NCBI GenBank assembly: GCA_011800805.1
Contig: MPNW01000211.1
Coordinates: 30,016-94,015 of the forward strand
Direction: 5' to 3'
Source of the DNA: Hirudo medicinalis
Lineage: Eukaryota; Annelida; Clitellata; Hirudinida; Hirudinidae
DNA length: 64,000 nt
Below the pieces are notes generated by a model. It was not told where the DNA came from. It did no database searches and saw only the letters and a list, made by a program, of their open reading frames with translations. Within the stretch, counting starts at the first letter, position 1. Each line of letters begins with the position of its first letter. Shown one piece after another: positions 12,674-33,000 of the stretch. Made by a program: the position numbers and the translations under genes.

Positions 12674-13116
12674 TTCTGTGCCAGAAGTTACAGAGATCAA
12701 GAGTTCTCAAAGCAAACCAACTGGCTCAAATCATGAATAAGATTGATGGAAATTTAATAAATAAAGCCAGAGCAATGGCATGGCAGTAACAGCCGACATG
12801 TCAACACAGGCAAATGCGTGCTCACTGCAACGTAGAATGTGACATGTTTATAATTTTTTCATCTCTTCTAGGAAAGCCTGCATTTGAATATAATTTTTAT
12901 ATTCGATCATTTATATTTAACATGCAACGGAATCACTCAAATAAAGGCTAAAAATTTAAAGTAACGTTTTTAGTTGTCTGTGACCCTTAAGTGATAAAAA
13001 AAAATATAAATTCAAATGAAAAGACTTTTTGTGTTTTTTTTTCGTATTGACTGTAGAAATTTTTGAGGAATGAAATTTGCTTGAAAATTGAAGAACGTCA
13101 TTGAACTATGTAAACA
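12674..13116. promoter_or_regulatory. Putative divergent promoter region
   Basis: A 443-bp interval between the palmitoyltransferase start (reading left) and the putative first exon of FWE-2 (reading right). It is AT-rich with no recognisable TATA/Inr pair. The call rests on head-to-head geometry alone and fails if either gene has an upstream 5' UTR exon. Confidence 0.35.
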
Positions 13117-20756
<7,640 letters not shown>

Positions 20757-20799
20757 ACATGATACAAGCACGATTTAATTTTTTTCCATCAAACCAGCA

Positions 20800-20805
20800 A
20801 ATAAA
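20800..20805 (+). other. Polyadenylation signal of FWE-2
   Basis: AATAAA 44 bases after the FWE-2 stop. Confidence 0.5.
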
Positions 20806-22080
20806 TATCCTTCAGTTCACATCGACAATGTTATGTCGTACAATTTTTTCCAATGTTATGCCATTTTTAAACTTACGAATTCGGTCAAGTTGAACATCTT
20901 TAAAGTAATAAATGGTAAAAAGTTGGTGTATTTATTTGCAATTGAAATTAAAAAAAACAAAAAACTTGAGGCTTGTAATCTTGTGCCAATATTTTCGAAT
21001 AATTCTTTTGATGTCTTTTGGAGTCTTTGGTAGGAAAATCAAGTTCGGGAAAGGCTGATATTAATTTTGATTTAAAACTGTGCATTGCACTGCGTAAGTG
21101 TCTTGGTTTTAAAATAGAGAATGTCTTCGTTTACTGATGAGCTGAGTTAAGTTTTGGGCAGACAAAATATGAAGTCGTTCAGTTTCCTCATTTTGAAATG
21201 TTCGCTTTTATGTTTTGTTTGGCAGACGATTTCTAGGTTTTATTTCTCAACTTAACTTCCGAAAATTTATTGGGATGAATAGTTAAACGCAATAGTATAT
21301 TTTATATAATCGCCAAATAAAAACTGTACAAGAGCGTGTAACATAAATTTAAATTAATAAATTTTTACGTTGCATTTAATAATTACATTTAAATTACCTA
21401 AATTATATTTTTACGACATTTTACTTTTTCACGAAATTCACATCCTGTTCAGATCGCACCAGTCTGCATAATAAACATGCTTAAACTCGTCTGCTCTAAG
21501 ATGGCCGCCGCGATGCGTTGCTTCACGTACGAAATTGTTCCGTTGATAAAATGGTGGCTGATCAGATTAAAGGTAACAAAGTTATTTTTATAGTTGTTCT
21601 TTTTTTTAAATTTTAAAGTGTGATGAATGTGGATGTGCCCCATGCAGTGGCGTAGTAGGGATTTGAAATTCAGTTGAGGTGAGAGGGCACATTTCTTTTA
21701 TGTATGCATTAATAATACAGCAATAAAGTATGATGCTGGTGGATTAGCGGCATACAATTAATTTCACACTAAAGACACATAAAAAAGCAAAGACACTTGT
21801 AATTTAGTTATCGAAACTTAAAATGTGTAATAAATATTCATATCGGAAGCTTTCCTAATTTACTGGAGATGTATTATGATCAATAAATTATTTATTAATT
21901 ATTATTTATGAATTATACGGATTTAGAAAAATATCAAGGGGTCATGGAACCTTACAGGGTCGGGGCATATGTCGTTGCCACGCTGATGGCCCCATGAGCC
22001 ACAGATATTTTAATCATCGTGAAAGACGAGTTTGAAACGAATCGAAGAGACCACATTTTCCTTTAAAACCAATCTTAACT
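20806..22080. other. Convergent intergenic region between FWE-2 and FWE-3
   Basis: The point where array orientation flips. It is AT-rich, with one CpG-containing open segment (21477-21572, see findings) and, at about 21645, a cagtggcgtagtaggg motif resembling the terminus of many DNA transposons. No partner end was found and no gene is called. Confidence 0.5.
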
Positions 22081-22086
22081 TTTATT
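22081..22086 (-). other. Polyadenylation signal of FWE-3
   Basis: AATAAA on the - strand, about 155 bases after the proposed FWE-3 stop. Confidence 0.45.
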
Positions 22087-22239
22087 TCATGCCAAAATCA
22101 CTTCCGAAAACATTGCGGTGAGTTGTTGTTGAAAATAAAAGAATTAATCTGTGAACAATCGATTGTAGTTTCTTCAGACTTTGTAATTCCCAGTTGCAGA
22201 TGTAGTTTTCCCAATTCTCTTCCAATAGCAGTTGATTGG

Positions 22240-25200
22240 CTAAGTTGCAATTTTTTTCAGTTCTCCCCTCGCAAAGTATCTGATGTTTAGACTGCAATTC
22301 CGTTTAGCTGTTTATATTTCGTGAATTTTGACAAAATGGCGATCGAACTTACCTCAAGTTTTGCTTTTTTTTTTTTTATTAAGGTTTGATGAAGATGCTC
22401 AAATGGTTATTCGCTGTTATCCACGTCTATTGAAGTGTCATAGCTGGATGATAAAAATGAAAGCATGGCAAATGTAAATTTACAAATGTATCATTCATTG
22501 TCTAAGAGTGTGAAAGGTTATCAATCCTAAACGCTATCTAAATGCTAAACAGACATTCCATTCGCTGTGGCCATTACTTGTGTTTCTCTTATAAATTGTT
22601 TTGGAGTAGTTATTTATGTAAGTTTGTTCAGATTACTCACTAGTATATGCCCAATAAAATGAGTATCAGAGCCAGGCAAGATCCGTAGAAGATCATCATG
22701 GCATAGCTGTCCGCATCGTATTCCCCGCCTACGACTGCACTTACGTTCTCTAAGTAAAATGGAAATGGTCCAATTTACATTATCGTTAAATTTAAATCAT
22801 TGAATCAGCTTGTTAGTTCACAGGGTCGTGTTCCTGCAAGCGACGATACCGGCAACAGTCGTAACTCGCAGCTCCAGCGCTGCCAGCAACCCTTGCCACA
22901 TGCGCCCTTGGGAAGGAGCTCTATATTTGTCTTTATGGCTGACAAAGAGCGCCTCTGATGCTTGCACATAAGTGCAAAGAATATTATAAAAAATTATGTG
23001 CAAAAGCCAAAAATTATGAATTACAACAATACGATAAGAACGATGTCTGTGGAATAGACGTGTTCATGGACACGAGCAGTACTTGTGCAGACGTCGTAGT
23101 CTTCCTTCAAGAAACCCTCTTTGCAGTCGCATTCGTAGAAGCCAGGATAATTTTTGCACATCGTCGTTTCGGGATCACACGGAGGATCGCTGAAGCTGCA
23201 CTCGTCAACATCTGACGAAAGTTTAACCTAATTACTAATTAATAATTGATAATTAAGTCGCTTGTGTCCACAGGTGTATATAAGTAAGTGTGGTTCGATA
23301 ACTTTTCCTGTCCAAATCATGTCTTAGTCATGCAACGGACTTTAACCAAATAAATGAATAAATAATAACAATAACTTTTCCGATTCGTGTTTGATTCGAC
23401 TCAACATAAAATAAAAAATAAAAACACGAAATAAGATTGAAATAGTCAAAAAGTGAGACCGGAAACCTTCGCATTTCGAGTTAGTATCCTTCTTGGCGTA
23501 TCCTGAAATACATTGGCATTTGTATTCGCCCTTTGGAAGTGAAATGCACGTGGTTTTGTTGTCGTGCGCGCAGGGCTTTGACACAATGCACGAATCCTCA
23601 TATATTTTCATCGTAGTGGGTGTCGAAGTCTCCTTCTCGGTGGTGGGCGTGGTTGTGGGCGTCGGAGTGGTTGGGGTGGTGAAGGTTATGAGACCTGTGG
23701 GGCTGGTCGGTGTTTCTGTTGTAGTCGGCCGTTTTGTGGTTGGAGTAGTGGTCTCCTTGTATTCGTAGTCGAAGAGAATGCCTTGTAAATCTGCAGTTTC
23801 GTAAGTAATAGCTTGAAGCTAGGCGAGCCCAGCAACTATGTCAGATGGATTGCTTTAGCATTGGTTTAGCATTAAGCTTACACTTAATTCAATCAGACTG
23901 AATAACTAACAAAGCTCCGAATTAATACTTCAATTCGCAGTTATTCAGTTAATTGAATTTAATATCTATTTATATGTTTTCTTTAATCATGCCTTTCAAA
24001 GAATTTCATCTAAACAATTTTCACATTTTGCAGACTTATTCAAGTGTGTAGCATCAAAAAAGATTGTGATTCGATGAAAATGGCTCCTTGGAAAACTTCA
24101 GGTCGAAAGGATTTGAGTTTTTTTTTAGGTTTACGAGAGTCATTTGGGTTGCTTAGCAAATCCCATTTCCAGTTTGAGACACAAAACAATGAATGGGAAT
24201 AAATAGTAATTGGTATATGATTGAAAATTACACGCAGATGTTATGCGAGAGGATCGTTTACCTTTTTCCAGACAATGTTCTCCTTTGAAGCCTTGGAGGC
24301 ACCTACCTTTGCAGTTTGCAAATTTGTCCAGGTAACCGGCGCATCTCATCATGCTATTGCAGCTCATCCAATTCCAATCAGTCTGGCAAGCTTGGTAAAC
24401 GAGCATGCATAAGTAATTAGAGTTTCGACAGTTTCAGAGTCAATTGAAAGTTCATACTTCCATATTTAACGATGGTCCCTGTTCCCCCGCACCTGTCGCT
24501 GGGCTGACCAGCGCAGCTGATATTGCAGGCGAGGTGGCTCTCTTCGTTGGTCGCGTCTTCGTTGTCACACAAACATATGTAGCCCTCGTAGGAGAATGAC
24601 GACATATGGTGACAACAAGATGATTACAGCATGATTGGAGTGGTGAATTGACATCATGTCAATGTTTGTTTAATTTTTAATTAGGAAAAAATAAGGATTG
24701 ATTTTAAAAGTGGACTGTTGCTTTTAAACATGAAGGAGTTTGTTATGTCCGCATTTATTCCTCATTAACAGTTATTCCTTAATGACTATGACACTTTCCT
24801 CAATGACATTGACTATTCCTCTTTATTTTGTTACATTGCGTATGTGTTTCTTTGAATAGGTTTTTAATTTTTGAGGCTCTAAATAATGCTTTAAAAGATA
24901 TTTGCTCAAATGTTTAGGACTAGGATTTAGGCTAACGTTTAACAATGGTGCCGTGCAATTGAAGTAGCGTTAGGACGATAATGAGAAAAAAAAAGTAAAT
25001 TTAATAAAGTATTTAAAATACGACCTTGTATGTTACCTTGATGTTTGCATATTTGGTTGTATTGCAAAAATTGATGCACCTTTGTATCGTCATATTGAAG
25101 TCTTGTATGCACCTGAAACTGCTGCAACTTAAGTTTTTCGCGAAGCATCCGTAGTAAAATGGCAGCTGTAAATGCGCTGAAATGGACATTTGGTTAGAAA

Positions 25201-27526
25201 ATGGTCATTAAGGTACCATTTACATCGTTCATACTTACAATGACATTGCGTTACAATAAATTCATTACGTATTAAATCGATGTGTTGGGATGTTATGAGT
25301 TGAAAAGTACGATAAATGTAGTTTTATGGATGTGAATTGTTGAATTGTTGAGGTTGATTAAATGCGGACAGTCCAAGTCGCACATTGTTCTCAGGTTCGT
25401 TCATGCAGCTCTTCAGAGAGAAATAACGCTGTTTGAGGAGAGATGAAGTGAATATTCGAATATTATAAGCGAATTTTCTGGACTAAATTTGGGTCAGAGT
25501 TTCGAAACCAAAGGCACATGTGAAATTGTTGGAAGTTTTACACATGGCAAAGGTCAAAATGTCTTTGTAGAATTAAAAGTATGTACGTTGATGATTCATT
25601 GATGTCCTTTTCATACCGATGTTTCCCCCCTCCAGAAGATGAAAATTAGTACATTAAAATTAGTATTATTACAAGTATTGTTGACTATATAAGTACTAGT
25701 AAGTATAATAATAGTAATGTAATTATCATCGATATGGCAAATAAACACTAACATAAATAAAGAGAGTAGCCAATTCTTCCGCCGCAGTATTTGGTTGGCT
25801 CGGTTGGGCATTTGTAGTAACATCTCTTCGTTTCAATTTCATTGACAAAATCAAACTTCCTGCCACAGTAACACTTCTTTTCCTACAAAACGTGCTTCTC
25901 CATCAGACGTGAAGGCATTGTAACGGCCAAACCATTTACGTAGCACCAGGTCGTTCTCTGGCAGTGCAGGCTGGACGCAAAAGTACTGCCGTCTTTACCA
26001 CGTCGCGTGCGGGAACGCAACCCTCTCGCTAGTCATGCAGTATAATATCAATAATGGCGATTTGTTACTGTGTATTAATATTACACTGTACTAAGTATTT
26101 AGAGTACCAAGAAAACGCACCCTTAAAGCGATAAATCCAAAAGTTCCACAAACGAATCCGCACGTTTCCACGCTGTGACCATCCTTAACGACTCGATTCT
26201 CGACCTTGATGAAGCATCCCCGATAGATGAGTGCCCCAGTTCGTGGAACTCCACTCCCTGGAATGCGTTTGTTGTTATGGACGGTTGTCAAGTGGCTTTA
26301 AATTTGATTTTATTTACTCAATATATTTGTTGTTTGCAACAAGCATAACTGACTTGTTATGTTCAAGCATGTGAATTCGTGTATTTATTTATAATCGTAT
26401 CTGTATGTTGCGCCAAAGCATGTGAGACAATAATAGTTAGCTAATAACCGAAGGCATCACTTCCTACCTATGGAATGAACATTTATTTCGGCTATGGAGT
26501 AGCCGTAGCTGTACGTTGAAGTTAAATGAACCAGGCTAAATGTTTTGTCCCAGCCCATGCAGTTGACCCTGTGCCCACGGTTGTAAAAGGGTGAGGGCGC
26601 TTTTTCCATAAAAATGGAGCACACGTGTAAGCTGGTTACATTGGTTTGCATGGATACTGCATAAAAATCCCAGTTTTTTATATTTCCTGGAGTAGGGAAA
26701 GACATTATTGAATAATTAATAATTGATTGAATTACAAAATTCATCTCTTAAAAAGGTAATTCTCCACATACCAAAATATCCAATGGATATTTAATTGGAT
26801 CAGGTAATGTATATTGTTTAATTCTTAATATTAATAATAATAAAAAAAATAATAACAATTATAATAATAAGTGAATTTATGTAGCGCCGTCAGCCAGGGG
26901 CGCTTTGTGGTGGTGCAAGCTGAGATGCGAACACGACACGTAGTGACTGTTGGTTTTAGGGTCGTTCGCAGGAACGCAGCCACCTGACCCAACTTGAAAA
27001 GATACAGTGCTAGAAATATTATTACGACATACCCACTTTATTTTGATACTTCCATATAAATTAACATATCTTGCTGAAATTTTCAGCAATTAAGTAAATC
27101 GCCATTTACAAGCACCTTGTAACTTCTAAAAGAACCATCCTTCAATTAAACCACACTCTGCTGACATTGAGATGTGTAGGCGTTAGGAGTAGAGTTCAGA
27201 AACGCACCAGTACTTTCTGAACCTCTCGATCGTTATAAATATCCGTAAAATATCTTTGCCACCAAGGCAAGGTTAACCCTTCTAATATTAGAAAACAAGA
27301 CAACTGAATGCACAACTCACTCCCAAGATCACTCGGCTTTATACCATCGTAGACGACAACGTAATGTAAATAGTATTCTTCCACCAAGTTGATGACCAAA
27401 GCTAGGCAAGCCATGCGCAGGACAATTGGTGTTTGGATGTTGTAATCTCCATCGGTGGCTCCCTTGCTACGTACTTCTCATTGCACGTGATTCTCTTACC
27501 AAGAGCTACGTTTGCTCCCTCCGCCC
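22240..27526 (-). CDS. FWE-3: fucolectin-like/WSC/EGF membrane protein, first exon missing and one frameshift
   Basis: Exons 5' to 3': 27321-27526, 26468-26686, 26121-26257, 25753-25882, 25037-25176, 24458-24584, 24262-24390, 23467-23790, 23083-23211, 22641-22749, 22240-22291. The first is half of the lectin-like domain (ANVALGKRITC) but is one base off: the frame must shift near 27450 to reach DGDYN...LHYVVVYDG, and its 206-nt length breaks the phase rule kept by all paralogues. Then come the second lectin half (YSIAEINVHSIG), two WSC domains, the six-Cys module (FKGEHCLEK), a long Thr/Pro stalk (ILFDYEYKETTTPTT start) fused to an EGF domain, a DVDEC EGF domain, a TM helix (MMIFYGSCLALILILLGIY) and a basic tail (FARGELKKIAT). 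All later exons are open with correct phases. No signal-peptide exon was found up to 30 kb, and a hAT remnant sits in that interval. It may be a young pseudogene or contain a sequencing error. Confidence 0.72.
22815..22990 (+). mobile_element. tRNA-derived SINE, copy 4
   Basis: Contains the cggcaacagtcgtaa region and the gcgcctctgatgcttgcaca tail. It lies between the FWE-3 TM and EGF exons, in opposite orientation to the gene. Confidence 0.65.
25935..26042 (-). mobile_element. tRNA-derived SINE, copy 5
   Basis: Reverse-strand copy with the ggcagtgcaggctgg and gcgtgcgggaacgca blocks, truncated at its 3' end. It lies in the intron within FWE-3's first WSC domain. Confidence 0.6.
26878..27002 (-). 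mobile_element. tRNA-derived SINE, copy 6
   Basis: Reverse-strand copy carrying gcgaacacgacacgtagtg and the cgccctggctgac-type tail. It lies between the two FWE-3 lectin exons. Confidence 0.6.
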
Positions 27527-27715
27527 CTACAGTGAAATGAAATATGATTTGCCAGCACTGCATTCAAAAACGAATTACTATTTCAAGAACATCGCTTTTT
27601 TGCAGGTCAATGTGTCCAGGCAGAATCCATATTGGATGTTGGATTAACCATTTTTGTAGCTCTTCTTCCGAAGGGCGTTTGTAGCTGTTGTTGATTATTA
27701 ATTTTACACAACTGG

Positions 27716-27805
27716 ATGATTAGGACGGTGCCCCCGCAACGGGATTCGAATTCGTGCCGCCATCGTGAGAGGCGGAAGTCTTAACCACTAGTCCATGCGG
27801 GAGCA
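27716..27805 (-). mobile_element. tRNA-Glu-like SINE head, second copy
   Basis: On the - strand: 5' acceptor half TCCCGCA, D-arm TGGACTAGTGGTTAAGAC, CTC in the anticodon position, 3' acceptor TGCGGGG. The T-stem (ACGAA against CCCGT) is mismatched here, where the 6952 copy is intact, while the acceptor stem pairs here and not there. The downstream flank (CACCGTCCTAATCATCCAG, with the central bases differing) is shared with the 6952 copy, which indicates a dispersed repeat. Confidence 0.6.
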
Positions 27806-27880
27806 CAAGGCGTCCGTAGCAGTTTTAGCTGGGTTATGAGCACGACACAGTACTACCCTCCTCACCGAGATTCGATATGA
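27806..27880 (-). mobile_element. tRNA-derived SINE fragment, copy 7
   Basis: A degraded copy of the SINE body (gagcacgacacagtacta) abutting the tRNA-Glu-like unit, the same order as at 7 kb. Confidence 0.5.
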
Positions 27881-28149
27881 CTGGAAATCATACCCTAACC
27901 TTCACTCATGTGTTATAATTATGTAAGACACCATTTTATTTTTGAATTATTTATTTTGATATCCTGATCCTAGATTATTATAGATTCTACGTGTGGCAGC
28001 AATTTAAGCAGATAACTTTACAACCACTTTATTATTAAATTTTTTCAACTGATTAAATGAGAAATTCAGAAGATGGTGATGCTAAATGATAAGCAAATGA
28101 AAGAATTATGTTAGTACACCGATTTCAGTCTCTCGAGTTTACAAAACAT

Positions 28150-29312
28150 TAGGGCTGCCCATGTTAACGATTAATCGCTAAGAATGTTTATCGATTAATT
28201 TATTTTATGACGATTATATTATAATTAATTTTTTTGATTACTTACTGAACTAATGCCGATATTGAGTTGCGTCAGAAATTATAATTTGATAATGCGTTTT
28301 AATGTCAAAAATGGCCAAATGAAAGGTTATGCACCGGGTAATAGTAAATTGCGTGACCATTTTGGTTTGAAAGTAGACGATAACAATAAAGTTATTGATG
28401 GTGAAAAGGTAATCTGTTTTCACTGTGAGAAAGTCTTCGTCTTTAGTGGCTCGTATACATCGATGACATATCAACAACAACAGCATTAACATCCGGCGAA
28501 ATATAACAATGTTGCAGTAGGATATTGTTGGTGGACTAACAGAAAACTCGAAACAAACATCATTAAGCCAATTTGTATTGGGGCTTAACAAACCAGTTAG
28601 AGCCAAGCTCCAAACTGATATTACAAACAGTATTGTCCATCGGATTGTCAATGGTGATCGACCAACATCCATCGTTAATGATTCTGGTCTCCAATAGGTG
28701 ATAAGCGTCGAATTTTAAAATTATGAATATAAGTTGCCCACCGGACCAAATATAGACAGCATTATTGATAGAATATTTCAAGAGAAAAGCCCTGAATTGA
28801 AAATGAACGTCAACAGAGGCAGTTCAAATGCAAGTACGAGTGAATTTTAAATAAATAAGGAGCCGAGAGAAGATGTGTGGAGGTTTATTCGTCGTGCAGT
28901 TGAACAAAATTGTAACAAGCAGACTGGTGCAGACGAACAAAGTGGGGAGGATAACTTTGAGCACAGTCAAAGTGCAGAGACAGAGCAAAAAGAAAGCACG
29001 ACTGATTCTGACTTGTAATGATTCAGATTCAGAGTCTGATGACTGCATGACTGAGAGCCAATGTTGACAGCGAATTGGAAAAGTACCGAGAAGACCCAAA
29101 AATTCCGGAGCCACGAGATTCTCTGCTTTGGTAGAAACTTAATGCCTATTGTTTTTCGAAATTGGCATCTTTTCTTATTACTGTATTTGTCAGTGGATTA
29201 AATTCGATTGTCATTTTTTTATCAATTTGATCTTTTTTTTTATTATTAATTATTCGTTAAATATTGTACGATTAATTGTTATAAAAATCATTAAGCGTTA
29301 ACAGCCCAACTA
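28150..29312 (+). mobile_element. Internally deleted hAT (BED-finger) transposon
   Basis: Imperfect terminal inverted repeats (tagggctgcccatgttaacg against a reverse-complemented ttgggctgttaacgcttaa). The 5' part (28250-28500) encodes a BED-type zinc finger (DGEKVICFHCEKVF, TSMTYH). The 3' part near 29068-29200 encodes the hAT dimerisation domain (ELEKYREDPKIPEPRDSLLW) with a stop where the second conserved Trp is expected. The catalytic core is missing, so the element is dead. It lies upstream of FWE-3 exon 1, where the missing signal-peptide exon would be expected. Confidence 0.75.
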
Positions 29313-30046
29313 AATATGATTTTAGATAAGCTTATGAACCTCGTGACACCAGCGCAATCAATCACAATCATCCATTATTTGGCTGATGTGGGACTTCATA
29401 TTGAATACTTAAACTTTTTGAATAAAGTCCAACCTTGGTACGGCAATGTGAACAGGAATAGGAAGACGAGCATCAACATTGTTTATTGTTTCAAGTTATG
29501 GCGTCACATAAGGCGTTAATTCTTCAAATTCCCTTTCCAGCTTATTTGCCTTAATATTTCCGCAATTAGCGATCATTATTTTTAATTCAATTTAATTGTT
29601 TCCACGTTATTACAAAAAAATTAAGTGCAAATGCTTCTGTTCAGACAGCAAACTATGTTGTGCTTCTAGTGTTTGTGCATCAGATTATGTTTCAAGTTCT
29701 CATTGTAAACTCTAAAAATTAATTTTATAAATTATGTAAGATATATAGCCACAATATATAGAAATTATATGTTTTGACTGACTCATTTATGTCTGTGTAA
29801 AAGCTTAGGAAATCTCTGACTAACAGTGTTCAAGTTCTTTTTTTTGAATAACACAAAATAAATTGCACTTTTACAGATGATTGTAATGTACGTTTTCGTC
29901 CGAGATGTAGACTGTCACAAGTTATGATTTTTCTAGGCAAACTATGTTTGTGACTGATTGTAACAAGTTATCATAGGTTGGGTCTTCCTTAAAAAAAAAC
30001 GGTTGTTTTTTTGTATATGATTCTTTTTTGTAGAATGTTCATCCTG
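29313..30046. other. Intergenic, no gene seen
   Basis: AT-rich sequence between the hAT remnant and the FWE-4 tail. A 67-codon open frame at 29316-29519 matches nothing I know and overlaps no splice-consistent family exon. Confidence 0.4.
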
Positions 30047-33000
30047 CTATTTCGTCCTGAAATGGAACTTATTCCACACTGGTCATAAAAGATAGATGTT
30101 TTTTGGAATCAATTGATGAATGCTAACAACATTTGTTCCTGTCGATTTCTCAGAAGCACGTGGACTTTCAATCACTGATTTCAGTGGTATCGTAACTGAA
30201 AGTTATCATGAAGAAGCTTAAAATGGTTATCTAGTAGATCTATGACAGCGCTATGACAGTGCTTAACATTTTACCAACGCCAAGGGCGAGTTCAGGTGTC
30301 ACACTTAGTAAATGCAAACATTAAAAAGGTAACAAAATATAAATATATTGCTCATTAATTTAATAAAAACAAAAGCATGTGGATTCGAAATGAAGTAAGC
30401 TAACGACCAGTATATGGCCAGAAGACCTCCAATGAGAAGAAAGCTGGTTATATAGAAAATGTACATTACGTACTGCTCGTATTCGAAGTCAGCGGTAAAC
30501 ATCGTGATGTCTGGACAATTTAAAAACAATATTTTCTTATTCAATTAATGGCCACATCACATTATTATTAATATTATTATTACTGTTAATTATTAATTAT
30601 TATTAATAATATAATTATATAATAATAATAATTATTATTATTTTATAAATTGGAATAATAATAATTAATAAATATTATAAATTAAAATAATAATTATTAT
30701 ACTACATAATATATAATTATATAATAATAATAATAATAATAATAATATAATTATATTATTATATATATTATTATACTGTAATTATAATATTAATAACGTA
30801 CATCCTCCGTATTTTATAGTTTCGCAAGTTATGTTTTACTTCACTTTTTAATTATCGGTTACAAATCTTAGATACGGAGTGAGATATAAAATCGAGACAA
30901 GGTTGAATTTAGGGATGCAATACGGAAAAAGACATTTGGGTTGCAGAAAGACTTCCACATTGGTTCTATGATAAAACTGTTAATTAAGCTTAACAGAGAT
31001 AACGTGATTAATAAATTAACAGAAAATTAACGATAATAAAATAAAATAGAATTGATTAGCACCAATTGAACTATTACAAAATAGTTTAGAATTCAGTTCA
31101 ACGAGTAAACAAGCCCACATACTCATGCATGTGTCTGATTCATCCAAGGCAAAACCAGGATTGCAATCGCAAAAGTAGCTACCTCGTGTGTTCTTACATC
31201 TTGACGATTCTGGATCACATGGAGACATGAGACATTCGTTAATGTCTGGAAGCAAATAATTTTACTCATAAAATTGTTATCCATTTGCATAACATTAGAC
31301 TCTATCAAGGTCAATCCAAAGCGGAGAAAGACCTCGACGGAGAACGATCAAAACGGAAAAAAGAGAGCGAGATGCATCTACTTTCTCCATCAAAAAGGCT
31401 TTGCACAAAAGGTTGTCGATTCTATATATATATATATATATTCTATAATATTCTATACAAAAATATATATATATATATATAATATATATATACATATTCC
31501 ATATATTCTGTTATAGTTACGAATTCTTTTGCAAAAATCTTAGTTCTTGAAAAAATAATGCATTTATGTTTCCAATGCATAACTGTATTTCGCCTGTTCA
31601 CAAACATACAAAAAGGTCAGCCTGGATCGTCAGGGATTGACTTTCAACTGACAACTTAAGTGGGCCTAAATTTACTTGTGATCAATGAACGAATCAATGA
31701 AAATCAGTGGAAACATATATTTCGATACAACCTTCACAAGCTCCACTTGTCCCGACCTCGAAAAATCCCTTCAGGCATTCGCAGGTGAAACCTCCACCTT
31801 CTGAACGGACGCATTTCGTGTTTGGTGTACTTCTGCAAGGTTCACTCTTGCAGACTTCTGTTACCTTTACTGGCGTTGTCACTGGTTCTGTTGTTGTTGT
31901 TGTAGTTGTTGTCTGCGTCACTGGTTCTAGTGTTTCCGTTGTTGACGTTGTGGTCTTGGCCCTTGTGGCTATCGTGATCTGCTTCGGGGGCTCGAGGGTT
32001 GTTGTCGTTGGTTCGTAGTCGAAAAGAATTGCCCTCAAGTCTGTCGTTGTTTGACGAGAATTACTTGTGTAGTGGTTGCTTAGAATTTAAATTTTAATTG
32101 ATTAATAGTTGACTTTGAATTTCGAATTTTAGTAATTTCATGGGAAATGAATCCTTATGAATCATTTCAACATATTTCAAAACAATGAATGGAAACTGTA
32201 AAAATAGGTTGCAATCTCTTTTCATGACAACGAGAAGTATGAAAGACATTACAATTTTTGTTTACCTCTCTCGAGACAATATTCTCCTGTGTAACCATCT
32301 TTACAGGTGCCAAGACAGTTTCCAAACAAGTCCAACTGATCGTCGCACTGGATCAGATCATGGCAGCTCATATCATTTCCACCAAAGACGCAGGCTTTGT
32401 ACACAAAAAAATACTTTTATGAGAGTATTACTAAGACGATGTGAGGGGATTAACTGTCAATTTCAACATGGTTGTAGGGACATTTCAGTTCCATACTTTC
32501 TGAGTCATATTTATGAGGCGCATATTCCAAAGCTCGAACACGACATGATTCGACTGTCAATAATCCTCGAATGGAAGAACAAAGAATTCTTCCATTGTCT
32601 TAGCATCACTTGTGGTTGTTGAATGAGTTATTACAAATAAAATCACATACATAAATTATAAATCATACTTCCGTAAACGGCTTGAAATTCACTTCCTCCG
32701 CACATGTTCTTAGCGTCGCCAGGACAGGCAATGTCGCAATTCTGTCGAATGTCATTGACTTTCGAGATAATTTTAGCACATATGCACTTCATGCCTTCCT
32801 TTGAAATGAAACATAATTGCCAGTCAGAGCGTTCAGGTTGGCTACTCAAATTGTAGAACTTGGACTTGAAATTTCTAGAGACTATAGTTTTATTAAATAT
32901 AAAATCCAAATATAAAGTATCCATTCGTGGCAATTTTTATTTTGATCCAGATTAAAGTGAACAACAAGCACGAACAAAAAGAACAAAAGCAAGATTCCGA

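Noticed and set aside
32185..32622. 145-codon + strand open frame
   Set aside because: It is antisense to the FWE-4 six-Cys exon.
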